Positions 30,464 to 39,888 of a DNA stretch of 64,000 nt are shown here, in pieces. The stretch is from Chamaecyparis obtusa (Eukaryota > Streptophyta > Pinopsida > Cupressales > Cupressaceae). Under the pieces are notes generated by a model that worked only from the letters and a program-made list of their open reading frames with translations, made no database searches and was not told where the DNA came from. Made by a program: the position numbers and the translations under genes. The DNA lies in assembly GCA_027943335.1 (NCBI GenBank), contig BSBK01000876.1, positions 372,001 to 436,000 on the forward strand. The letters are read 5' to 3'. The number at the start of each line of letters is the position of its first letter. Within the stretch, counting starts at the first letter, position 1.

Positions 30464-32869
30464 ATGAGCTCAAGGCAACAGCAGAGTTCTTGGAGACAAA
30501 AATTGCAAATTTCCAAACCAGCCAGTAGTAGCAGACCAAGGGTTTCACATTCCAGAAGCATGGACAGGAAACAGAAGCACCGTCCGCAGCAGGCCCAAAA
30601 AGAAGTCACCTGGAAGACTGTGACATTTGAAGGGCTGAGCGGAGTGGAATGCCGTACATGGTGGGAGCAGACTCCGGATACCAATTTCTTGAAGGGACAG
30701 ATTCGGCGGGCCGGAGTTCATTGGGCAATACAGATGCCGTTGCCTTCCATTAAGGAGTACGAGGGTCCTCTGAGGGGGATGATTGATACATTTGACCGGT
30801 TCAGCCGACGGAGTACATTGAAATATTGTGGTACAGAGATTCAGATTTCATTCACAGCTCGAGAGATTTCGAGGGTGTTTGGTATTCCTGGTACACAGGG
30901 CAGGAAAATCGACTTGAAGCCGAGGAAGCTGACCAGAGAAGACAAGGAGAAGTATATTAAGCTGGTTTCAAGAAATTTGTCTCAGCAGGAGTTCGAGTCA
31001 TTGCTTGGCTCTTCTTCCCGGAATCGAGGACTTAAAAAATCATTTGTGGCCCCAGGTGAATGGCGATGTTTGATGGATATCGTGAAGAGCAGGTTGACCG
31101 GGGCGAGTAGGGCATCCGACATTGCCCTTACACATTTGGTTTTCATGAACGGGATCCGCCAGGGGACAGTATATGATTGGGCTTCAGTGATGGCGGAGAG
31201 GCTGTACGAGTTTATGACTCTACAGCATAGGACGTTTTACATGCCCCATATTGCCATAGGGTTGTTTCTGAATGCTGCCCGAGAACAGATTCCGACGGAG
31301 AAGCTGAGGCCACAGCCGGTGGACATTGCGACGGGAGAGCCTCTCATCTTTCATTGGCGGCACTTGGATGCTGAAGGGGTACAGACAGGACTGAAGAGGA
31401 AGCGTCAGGCCCTCTCTGAGTCGGAAGGGGAGAATGTGGACAGTGGACGGGAGGAGTCCAGTGAGGACTCGGAGGAGGAGGAAGACAGTGAGAGTGAGGC
31501 AGTAGGCGGATCGGACACTCCCGACACAGAGGCACTGACTTCACCATCTGGGGTTGTACCAGTTTCGACTCCGACTGAGAGTGCACCACCTCTTGTTTTA
31601 TTCACACCACCCGCACCCTCGGTGACTGTTGCAGCGGGGCCCTCTGTACCATCCGGTACCACATTAGAGGCCGTACCAGTACCACCGTTCGGAGAGCTCC
31701 GGGCTCCTGTAGTATTACACCCGACGGGCCAGACTTTAGAGCCACCTACAGTTCAGCCAGCTGATGCAGGACAGACTAGCGGAGATGGTGCTCGAGGCCC
31801 AGAGCAGGTTACTTTGGAGGTTGTGGGCACTGAGGCGTTTGTGCGGGTTGCGCCAGGGGTATTGGAGGAGGCGCCACTTCAGACAGTGCCGACAGGGGTT
31901 GGGGACCCGAACTCTCGAGTGTTTTCTTGGCTCGCGCAGTTCAAGATGTCTCCCATCGCCATGGCAGCCCCGAGTTCCCTGTCGCCTGACAGAGCAGTAG
32001 TAGAGATTGTTGATTTGGATACAATGATGTCGCCACCCCGTGAGGAGCCAGCAGAAGGGAGTGAGATGTGTGAAAGACCTGATCCTGTGGAGGAGCAGAG
32101 ACAGCCGGTTGAGGCTTGGGAGGAGTCACAGAGGGCGATGCCACTGAGGGAGACCGCGCAGACAGTATGGGAGCAGTACTTGGCGGATGTAGCTGCTGCA
32201 GGCCAGCGGGTCGTCGCCTCAACAGAGCTTCAGGGCCAGGAGAAGGTTGCTGAAGAGTTGGAGCGCCTTTTGACATTTGTACGGGTTGGCTGTCCACAGG
32301 CATTCGTCGAGTGCTTTGAGGCTCGGGGATGGCCTACACAGGAGACTCTCACTATGTTGGAGGATTGGGCTCTTCGGGTGCCAGCAGGAGAGAGCCGACT
32401 GCAGGGTCTTATTCGGGAATTGGAGCAGGCATTTCGAGAGGAGTACTTCACTCTCAGACGCTCGGAGCACGCTTCTTCAGTGCATCAGGCTACGGGCTTG
32501 GCGGCTGAGGCAGCTCGGGAGGAGGCAGTTTCCCATCTCACAGCCTTGGAGACAGTAGTGGTTCAGGAGAGGGAGTCCTGGGAGGTTGAGCGGAGCACCA
32601 TGAGGTCAGAGTTGGACACACTACGGGCAGAGCGGGATTTATTGGAGACTCGCTTGAATTCAGCTATGGAGGCTGCGGATGCAAAGGAGAAAGCAGTGTT
32701 AGAGGCAGCCAGCATGGTTCGGACAGCGATGGAACTGAAGATGCGAGCAGAGCAGGCTTTGCAGACCCGGACGAGTCAGGTCTATGAGTTGCGAGCCCAG
32801 ATTGCTTCAGCACCGGCACCAGCTGGACCCTCATCTTCAGGGATGCTTCCTACGCCCCCTTCTCAGTAA
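30464..32869 (+). CDS. Element B 3' ORF: plant-transposon-type domain plus coiled coil
   Basis: An intact 801-codon ORF follows pol. After a basic Ser/Gln-rich N-terminus, residues about 50-290 look like the 'putative plant transposon protein' domain found in Athila-type ORFs (E-I-S-R-V-F-G-I-P-G; W-R-C-L-M-D-I-V; A-S-D-I-A-L-T-H-L-V-F-M-N-G-I; T-F-Y-M-P-H-I-A-I). A Glu/Ser-rich patch follows (about 315-350), then a Pro/Thr/Val-rich linker, a block near 600-620 conserved with A (G-C-P-Q-A-F...G-W-P), and a long coiled coil (about 665-780). No signal peptide or clear membrane anchor is seen, so an envelope role is not supported. The role is unknown. It probably needs its own RNA, either spliced or from the internal promoter-like region. 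Confidence 0.85.
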   Translation: MSSRQQQSSWRQKLQISKPASSSRPRVSHSRSMDRKQKHRPQQAQKEVTWKTVTFEGLSGVECRTWWEQTPDTNFLKGQIRRAGVHWAIQMPLPSIKEYEGPLRGMIDTFDRFSRRSTLKYCGTEIQISFTAREISRVFGIPGTQGRKIDLKPRKLTREDKEKYIKLVSRNLSQQEFESLLGSSSRNRGLKKSFVAPGEWRCLMDIVKSRLTGASRASDIALTHLVFMNGIRQGTVYDWASVMAERLYEFMTLQHRTFYMPHIAIGLFLNAAREQIPTEKLRPQPVDIATGEPLIFHWRHLDAEGVQTGLKRKRQALSESEGENVDSGREESSEDSEEEEDSESEAVGGSDTPDTEALTSPSGVVPVSTPTESAPPLVLFTPPAPSVTVAAGPSVPSGTTLEAVPVPPFGELRAPVVLHPTGQTLEPPTVQPADAGQTSGDGARGPEQVTLEVVGTEAFVRVAPGVLEEAPLQTVPTGVGDPNSRVFSWLAQFKMSPIAMAAPSSLSPDRAVVEIVDLDTMMSPPREEPAEGSEMCERPDPVEEQRQPVEAWEESQRAMPLRETAQTVWEQYLADVAAAGQRVVASTELQGQEKVAEELERLLTFVRVGCPQAFVECFEARGWPTQETLTMLEDWALRVPAGESRLQGLIRELEQAFREEYFTLRRSEHASSVHQATGLAAEAAREEAVSHLTALETVVVQERESWEVERSTMRSELDTLRAERDLLETRLNSAMEAADAKEKAVLEAASMVRTAMELKMRAEQALQTRTSQVYELRAQIASAPAPAGPSSSGMLPTPPSQ

Positions 32870-32931
32870 TTTGTAATAGGCTCCATTTTGTCTATGTTTT
32901 CTTTTGTCAGTCGTCGGAGCCGACTTCTTTT

Positions 32932-32944
32932 ATGGGGGGGATGA
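32932..32944 (+). other. Polypurine tract of Element B with ATGA spacer
   Basis: ATGGGGGGGATGA directly precedes the 3' LTR. The G-run plus ATGA arrangement is the same in A and C. Confidence 0.9.
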
Positions 32945-33229
32945 TGTTGTCGGTATATTTTGTATGTACGGGAGTTATGTAATAAACTTATGTTAAGTTA
33001 TGTTAATCTTGGCGGTTAGCACCGAGAGTGTGAACCGTTACGACGCGACGTTTCGGTCGTGTCCCTTCGGAGGCTTTATGTATACTTTGCTCAGATTGGG
33101 AATAGGACGATTTATGATTTGGTTTTCTAAATACTTTATGTTTACCGAATTGCAATACTTTCCTGTGTTCATGTTTATTAGTTAATGTGTGTTTATGCAA
33201 CTATTCTTGTTGACCCGAGAGGGAAAACA
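32945..33229 (+). repeat. 3' LTR of Element B
   Basis: Same 285 bp as the 5' LTR with one transition. Followed by target-duplication copy TTTAC. Confidence 0.97.
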
Positions 33230-33234
33230 TTTAC

Positions 33235-33974
33235 TTCTTTAAGTCTTCTGTCTGTTTTTACTTCTATGGATGTTACAAATCACTGTTACATGCTTCAGGC
33301 TTTATTAGCTCTACTTTTTTGGTTCATTTCTTCTTATGGCTATCATTAATCATTAATGGTACATCTGAAACTTGTTGCCACAGCAATAGAACATACAATG
33401 TCAAACAATTCTCTTATTCCTTGGCTGATATATATTCATATTTTTTATCAACTAGTGGAGAGGGAATTCTTGGTATTTGAATCTTAAGAATGAACAAGAT
33501 CAGAGTTCACTGCCAATAGAGGAATTCTGTTCTGGTTGTTCACTATAGACAACAATATTAAGCTCTTGCAGGCATTTATAGGATTATGAAATCGATGATG
33601 AGCTTTTTTTATTGATGGTGATGGGAGTGACAGCTTTACTAGAATATCTTGTGGTTTTTGTTTTGTGCTATAAAATGGGTGGTTCATTTTTTTTATTTTT
33701 GTTTTCAGTAATTTGCTCAAATTTGTTGTGCAAAACTCATAAAAATAACATGGCTACTACACATTTTGGATTCTAATGCAAGCATTCGTCAAGCCTAAAT
33801 GCGACATATTTTCAGATTGAAGTATCCATCAAAATGTGGCTGATGATGTGCACTGAGTTGATAACGAGACAAATATGCAACATTCTACCGTGATACATGT
33901 GCAGACAATAATAACAAAAAATCCTTATAAAAATTCATTTGTTACTTGTGATTATTATGTGTTTTTTGTTTGCC
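33235..33974. other. No gene recognised between Elements B and C
   Basis: A/T-rich noncoding DNA. Before B inserted it was continuous with 22784 and the sequence left of it. Confidence 0.5.
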
Positions 33975-34253
33975 TGTTGGGGTAAACTTAGTTTTGCATA
34001 GACATAGTACAGGAAATATAATAAACACAGAATATATTAGACAATAATAGACGCTTTCATTAATCATTTCAACGTATGAGTACATTCACATAATAATCCA
34101 TAATAATTCTTCACCCGTAGGTGGTACATATTTATTTACCCGAAGGGATGTGACCAAACGTCGCCACCCAACCCAACTGCCCTTTGGTAATAACTAATTC
34201 TTGTCGGGACCACATAACTAATACATAACATAAAGTAGTCTTTCCAGCTAACA
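33975..34253 (-). repeat. 3' LTR of Element C
   Basis: On the minus strand it starts TGTTAGCTGG after the polypurine tract and ends CCCCAACA. At 279 bp it is close to B's 285 bp, with similar sequence near the end (TATGCAA). Confidence 0.75.
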
Positions 34254-34270
34254 TCATCCCCCCAAAAAGA
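34254..34270 (-). other. Polypurine tract of Element C with ATGA spacer
   Basis: The minus strand reads a purine run with GGGGGG followed by ATGA and then the LTR, as in A and B. Confidence 0.85.
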
Positions 34271-34289
34271 AAGTTGTCTCCGGCGACTC

Positions 34290-34835
34290 ACAACAAAAGG
34301 GAGATGAAATACACCACTAGAATAAGAAAATCACGGAGAAGGGGTGGAGGGTTGTCCTTGAAAAAGCTGAAGTGCCGCCCTCACCATTAATGCTGCTTCG
34401 AGTATTTCCTTTTCTATTACATCACATTCCTCCTATGCCAAAATACACTGTTCAGCTGTAGCCTCCACTAACTCTTGTTCAAACGATACTATCTCTCTTG
34501 CCAATCTGACCTCCATAGCCACCTGTGCCACCTTCTCCGCTGCCAACTCTTGGGTACGCTGAGCCAAGTGTTGCTATACTGCCTCCAATCGGGTGGTCAG
34601 CTCCTCCCGAGCTCTCTGTGCATCCACCAAGACAGTCTCATGTCTAACCAAAATCTACTCTGAGTGCCTCAAGCGTAGTATCCCTCTCGAAAGGCTTGCT
34701 CCATTGCTCTCTCCACCTCTGGCATGCAGATATTCCATGCCTGTAGTAGCTCTGGGTCTCATCAACTGGTCACACTCCTCAAAGGCTGATAACTGAATAC
34801 TTTCCTTGTGCCGTTCTGAAGCCCCAACTCACAAT
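34290..34835 (-). pseudogene. Element C 3' ORF, coiled-coil end only
   Basis: The minus strand reads helical, charged sequence (A-A-E-K-V-A-Q-V-A-M-E-V-R-L-A-R-E) matching the C-terminal coiled coil of the 801-codon ORF in B, broken by stops. The N-terminal transposon-type domain is absent: the remnant is followed upstream directly by the GC-rich repeat. Confidence 0.6.
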
Positions 34836-34858
34836 TGTAGTGTACCTCAAAAAGAAAA

Positions 34859-34975
34859 TGGGGGTCTAGGGGGCAGCGTCCCCGCGGGGTCCTGAGGCAA
34901 CCCCCCAAGCGTGCTCCCTGTCGCAGTATAGGACATGATCGAGGGGTAGCGCCCCCGCCGCCAAGACCAAATTAG
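34859..34975 (-). repeat. GC-rich repeat of Element C
   Basis: Reverse-strand counterpart of 30185-30300, ending in the same GGTCTTGGCGGCGGGGGCG word. Confidence 0.8.
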
Positions 34976-35199
34976 CACCTTCAAACCTACACAGAACTCC
35001 ATAGGGCACACCATTTTTGTGATTTTCTTCCGATCCCATACTCTTTCTGCAGATCGCTTATGTTTTTCTCACTATCTGCTTATGTCCTTCCCTTCGGTAC
35101 CATACATTATTGACTTTGAACTGTTTTTATTTGTCATCATTTTTTTTTTTTTTACAGAACCTTCTCAATGATCGGACTGATACATTGTTTCTTGATCGT

Positions 35200-35730
35200 A
35201 CACCTGCGATTTGTTCTTGTGGTCGTACGGTACTATATGCCACTCCGGGCACAAGCAGTACTGAAGATCGTACGGTCTCAACTCATGCAATATGCTTCCA
35301 AACCGTATGGTGTGGTTACTTGCTGCAACTCCCTTGTGCCGTACGACGAGCCTTCTCTCCTTCTACCGTGCGGACTTGATGTTTTTCCATACGGTCTCAA
35401 TGCCCTACACATCGTACGGAGCTTGCCTTTTATTTCCCTTGCATGTGCGACTTATGGCAATCTCCTTGCTCTTGGTATGCCGTACAAAACAATAAAGGCC
35501 ATCCTCAAAAAATGACCGTACGGAAGTCCTGTTTTTCATGACCATACAGTGTTGTGTGCTCTCTGCTTATGCCGTATGATCGATGTTGAGGCCGTATGCC
35601 GTACGGAAACCTCCCTCTCTTCCGCCGTATGATAGCCTTATTGGCTTCTTTTCACCGTACGGTGACGTGCTTTATTCATCGTACAACCAACCATTGTACG
35701 GTGACATTTTCTGGCTCCCGGTCGTACGAC
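35200..35730 (-). promoter_or_regulatory. CGTACG-type motif cluster of Element C
   Basis: About 17 GTAC-centred words in 530 bp, including exact CCGTACGG near 35516, 35590 and 35654 and several TCGTACGG. It occupies the same relative position as in A and B. CGTATGG variants look like decay of the palindrome. Confidence 0.7.
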
Positions 35731-35800
35731 ACTTTTTTTTAATAATAATTTTTTAATTTTTAATTTTTTTTCTTTCTATTTTTTTTTTCATTACCTTCCG
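35731..35800 (-). repeat. A-rich tract of Element C
   Basis: A-rich on the minus strand, next to the end of the integrase remnant as in B. Confidence 0.75.
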
Positions 35801-35840
35801 GATGCTTCTCCGGTCGCCTGTATGGATGCTCTCGGGTTGC

Positions 35841-37620
35841 CTACCCAACCTCTCGAGTCCCCTTCCATCCGCTCAGGTGTTCTGTCCCTTCTCTCGGGTC
35901 TAGCTTCTCTAGGTAAGGTTTCAATTTGGACCTGTTGATGGCCTCATGTATCTCCAGTCCATCAAGAGTCCACAACTTGACAGCCTCGTTGTAGTTGACT
36001 TCCCAAAATTTTCTTAGCTTAATCTCATTCTTTAGAGTGTGTAGCCGTTCCCTCAAGCTTTCCTTGTCGTCGAGTCTATTTTCAATGGCGATCCAAAGGC
36101 TTCGAACCATAAATTCTACAGGGACCACGGTCTCTTCCCTGTACATAAGAGGAAGAAGAAGACTAAAGATTTTGAATGTTGCGGTCTTCCACACAAGATT
36201 CTAATCGTCGCGAACAAGAATGATCTTAGGTTCCTCTTCCTTGCCCAGATTCATTGGTTTGACAGACAACTCCTTATTTTTCATGGGGTTTTGCTCATCA
36301 AATTTATGCGTCGGGACTTTGCTTACTTTTGCATCTGCTTATATTCACCGTACTCTGAGGGAAATATTTCCGGCTCTTCCTCAATACTTAGTACATTGCA
36401 TGTTGGTCAGAAGAGTTCGTAATCCTCTATTTGCCAATGGAAGAGACCGTTTAGTGAATCTACATCATCCTCTGAGTATTCCCCCAATCTTAGCACACCT
36501 TCACTATTTGGTTCCATTTCGTTCCTTCATCCCTTTGATCGTTTTCACTCTCAGATTCAGAGTTTGAAGAAGAGGCTATCTCTTCGCTCACCATCTGGGT
36601 GCGAAGGTCGATGGTGAACTTTCTCCCCCCATTCTCCATCAAGAGGGTGTTTTTCTTCCAATTGTGGTTTACCTTCGCCGTGACCAGTCACTCTCGACCC
36701 AAAATGGCATCGTAACCCTTCATTTTCAAAGGTATCACCACAAAGTCTAGTACAAATAGCTGCGAGCCAATGGTGACCTGTTGTGCCATTAGCGTTCCGA
36801 GGGGTTTGATATCCTGCTGATCGACGCCCAATAAGTTGAAGGTTGGGGGTCACAAGGTTGGCTTGCCCAATTTCTTCCATGTCTCCTTTGGAAGAACGTT
36901 CACTCCTGACCCTCCGTCCAGTAGAGTTTCTATTAGGATGGAGCCAAGGATGCCCATCTCGATGACTGTCGGGTACCTTCCGCTGTTTACAGCAAGTATC
37001 ATCGGGTCAGTTGCAAACCCTCCGAGGATGTCCATCCGTGTGGTATTTGGCTGCGTGGCCAAGTTCCCCAACAGTGTGGTTCCCAAGTAAGGCATGGTGT
37101 GAAGGAGGTCTTGGAGTTTCACTGGTACCTCTAATTGTAACATTTATCTCAGAATATTTTGTTCTGCATCCCTCCGGCTCGACGTGGTGGCCATCTCCCA
37201 TGTTCCTTTTTGTGCTTTCATTGCCTTCTCTATTTCTTCCTTACCCTCCCGTGTCCCTTGTTTTGCTTGTGATCGTGTGATGGCTAGTACCCCCTCGTCA
37301 CTTCTCGTTCCCTCGATGTTGAGCAAGCTGACCTCGGATTTTGGGCAGTTGGCATCCTCGTGGTTGCCAGGACCACACCAGCGACAAAACTTCTGCGGGG
37401 TGTCACTCTTGTCGCAGTCCCTTGCAAAGTGGCCCCATTGATTGCAAGCTTGGCACTGGATCATCGGCTGACCCTTGGAGTCATATTGTATTCGACTCGT
37501 TGTGTTGGTGTTGTTGTTATTGCCCCTTCCGCCACTGCGTCGGTTGCCTCCGTACCCGCCCTAAGATGCATTATTGTTAGTCTCTGCCCCTGATGTAGAT
37601 GGTTGCTCTTAAGTCATTGT
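35841..37620 (-). pseudogene. Element C gag-pol with the RT-RNase H-integrase core deleted
   Basis: Two gag knuckles (C-Q-A-C..., C-R-W-C...) are at 37370-37460. A gag-protease junction with no stop at the position of B's TGA and a protease with L-D-G-G-S-G follow to about 36850, with further protease/spacer sequence to about 36165. Near 36160 the reading passes from the T-F-K-I-F of the RT leader straight to the P-V-E-F-M near the integrase end, removing more than 2 kb of pol. A second, smaller deletion lies near 36010-36040 in the integrase tail. It cannot make RT or integrase. Confidence 0.85.
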
Positions 37621-37630
37621 ATCCCGTGTT

Positions 37631-39211
37631 TTGTGAACTGTTGTGTTAGTTCTGATCTTGATTAGGAGGTCAAAACTTAAGAATACAAAATTTGAACAAT
37701 CCTCAAAAGTAACTTTACCTAAAGTTTATATAAAAGGTATGAAACTTGAAGACTACAACTGGTATCTTTGAGAACAATCAGAAATTTCAATGTTCTCTGA
37801 CTCATTTGCTTTCTTCTTATTCAAGTCTTGAAGTTGTTGTGCAACGAACTATTTCTTTGTTAGTAGCGTAACCAAATGTTTGTTTATCAGTTATTGTTCT
37901 GAAATTTAGCACAAGAATGTGTTATTCAATCAACATTGATTTGGGACTGGCAGGAACAAAAAGGCCTCTTGGTTGAAAGAAAGGAACTCTTTTGTAGAGT
38001 TATAAGTTTATGTGAAACAAATTTAATCTCTTTGTTATGATTCCATTTGAACAATTAAAATATTTCTCTGCGCTTTCTATTCAGCTTAGGGAACTCCAAT
38101 ATTTACATTTTATGTTGTCAAGTGGCATGAGTCTATTGGCAAACTTGCTTGGTTCACGTAATACTAAGGATTCATCTCATTAAAGCTTTAAGGATGTTAA
38201 TTTGTGCCATGGAAAGGACAACTGTAATTGTTGTTTATGAATGAATTAAACGTGCGTAGTTTATTCTTCACATTTTTCCTTCATAATCCTTCAGACATCA
38301 ACAATACAACTATTCACCTATGTAGGGAAGCAATTCAACTAATTCTTTGAAGTTGATTTCTCATCTTTGTAAGCACTGTTTGGAAGTATAAACCAATTAT
38401 GAATCGTTTCATTTGGTCGCTGCTTATATTGCACTATCTTTGCAAATGTGGCTCTTCGATCAAAGGAAATTTCTAATTGTGCAATGATTGAATAGATCTG
38501 CGTGGAAATAAAAAATCGAGCATATTACTTTAGTGTGCACAGATTTTTTCAAGTAATTTGAATTAGATTCAAAATAAACTATTCTGCAAATAATTTAATT
38601 TGTACTTAGTATAAAATAAAATATGAGTTTTCATAGACTCATGCTTTTAAATAATGCAATGGAAAATGATTAAATTTTTATATTGCTTCCTATTGAAAAT
38701 GATCAAATTTCTAGATTGGTTCCTAAAACTTATTGGAAGATAGAGAGAATGACTAGGTTGTGATCATTTATGTGGAATTTCAAAAAATATCTCTTGTTGT
38801 ACACAAAATCAAAAGAAGTTGTGTTAAATGCTCGTATATGAGTAATTTTACTATTATTATTCAAATTGAGGTGCAAAAAAGTTTAGAGTTGTGTTGAATG
38901 TTCTTATATGGGTCATTGGGTCAATTTTACCATCATACAATCAAATTGAGATGCCAAAAAGTTCATTGGAAAATAATATACGAATATTTCATAAATTAAA
39001 GGAATATGAGTTAACACCACAGTCAAATCCTTTTCATTAATGGGGGAGAATCAATAAAATATGTTCTTAACTACATGTAGATCTTTGATAATGGTGGAGA
39101 ATCTATAAAATCTATTTTTAACTACATGCAGATCTTTGATAATGGTGAAGAAATAACTAAGAATATAGGCAGTGATAGGTTGGGATATAATAATAGAGGA
39201 AGAGATGATAA
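37631..39211. other. No gene recognised; small tandem repeats
   Basis: A/T-rich noncoding DNA. A diverged duplication of about 70 bp is at 38815-38965, and two units of about 52 bp are at 39041-39143 (each ending CAGATCTTTGATAA or close to it). Confidence 0.5.
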
Positions 39212-39888
39212 TGTTGGGAAATAGGTAGCCATGTATTGAAAATTTCCACATGACTCATAAGAGAAATTTATGCAAACAAGTATTCAAAATTCATATGCAA
39301 AATAATAGAAAACATACCCATCAAAGATGACACAAAATATACCCTGGGAAAACCCTAAGGAAAGGAAAACAAAGCATCCAAAAATATCCATTCTCCATGT
39401 ATTATTAAACAATGCAACATTAAATACATCCACGAACACCTCTAAATCACAAGCTATCTAGCATGTAGTCATAGATTCTATGTCTTACTTCAAACCCTCA
39501 CAAATGTTAAATAAGAGATGCTTTCAACCCCTTAGCCAAAATGGCCAACTAGCCAACTTTAGACAACTACCCTTGTGGTTGCTTTTATAAAAACAAGCTC
39601 CAAAACCACCAAGCGGTATTACATAAAAGCATTTGACTAATACTATGAGATTGCAAATCATTTACCCTACATTTTATAGTGAGCACTAGTTTTTCACTTT
39701 ATTATGACACACTTCTCAATATTAAATAGATACATTACATGTGACATACACCATATAAAGTGGCCTAAAAAATGTTAACTCCTTGTGATGCACGTCCATC
39801 TAGGCTCCCTTAGGTGCACCACACCTAATAATAAATATACAATATATTATAAACATTTCACAAGGTGTACAACACCTAATTCCCAACA
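39212..39888 (-). repeat. LTR of a minus-strand element (solo or 3' LTR)
   Basis: Ends TGTTGGGAA and TTCCCAACA form 9-bp inverted termini around 677 bp. On the minus strand a purine run (GTGGGAGAA) lies directly before the TGTTGGGAAT start, as for a 3' LTR beside its polypurine tract. Flanks GATAA and TTCTC do not match, which also favours a 3' LTR with internal sequence at higher coordinates. Confidence 0.75.

Larger units (their letters stand above)
22785..33229 (+). mobile_element. Element B: young full-length Ty3/gypsy retrotransposon
   Basis: LTRs of 285 bp (22785-23069, 32945-33229) differ at one position only. Flanks TTTAC (22780-22784, 33230-33234) are a perfect target duplication. 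Order: PBS (tRNA-Asp), 121-codon leader ORF, gag, pol, A-rich tract, CGTACG cluster, GC-rich repeat, 3' ORF, polypurine tract. The integrase tail lacks a chromodomain and ends in V-N-G-S-K-L-K-V-Y, as in Athila/Tat-type (OTA) elements; a 3' ORF also fits that group. All frames are long and open, yet gag is closed by TGA before pol and the RT catalytic signature has one changed residue, so independent activity is doubtful. Confidence 0.97.
33975..37630 (-). mobile_element. Element C: internally deleted, truncated relative of Elements A and B
   Basis: From right to left: end of gag, protease, the first part of the protease-RT spacer, a jump to the end of integrase, A-rich tract, CGTACG cluster, GC-rich repeat, the coiled-coil end of the 3' ORF, polypurine tract and 3' LTR. 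The RT, RNase H and integrase core is missing. No 5' LTR, PBS or gag start is found beyond about 37630, so the 5' end is truncated. No target duplication can be tested. Sequence relation to B is clear throughout, with stops and indels. Confidence 0.85.

Noticed and set aside
30464..32869. Classical envelope protein for the 3' ORF
   Set aside because: No signal peptide, clear membrane segment or cleavage-site pattern was seen; the domain resembles plant transposon-type ORFs instead.
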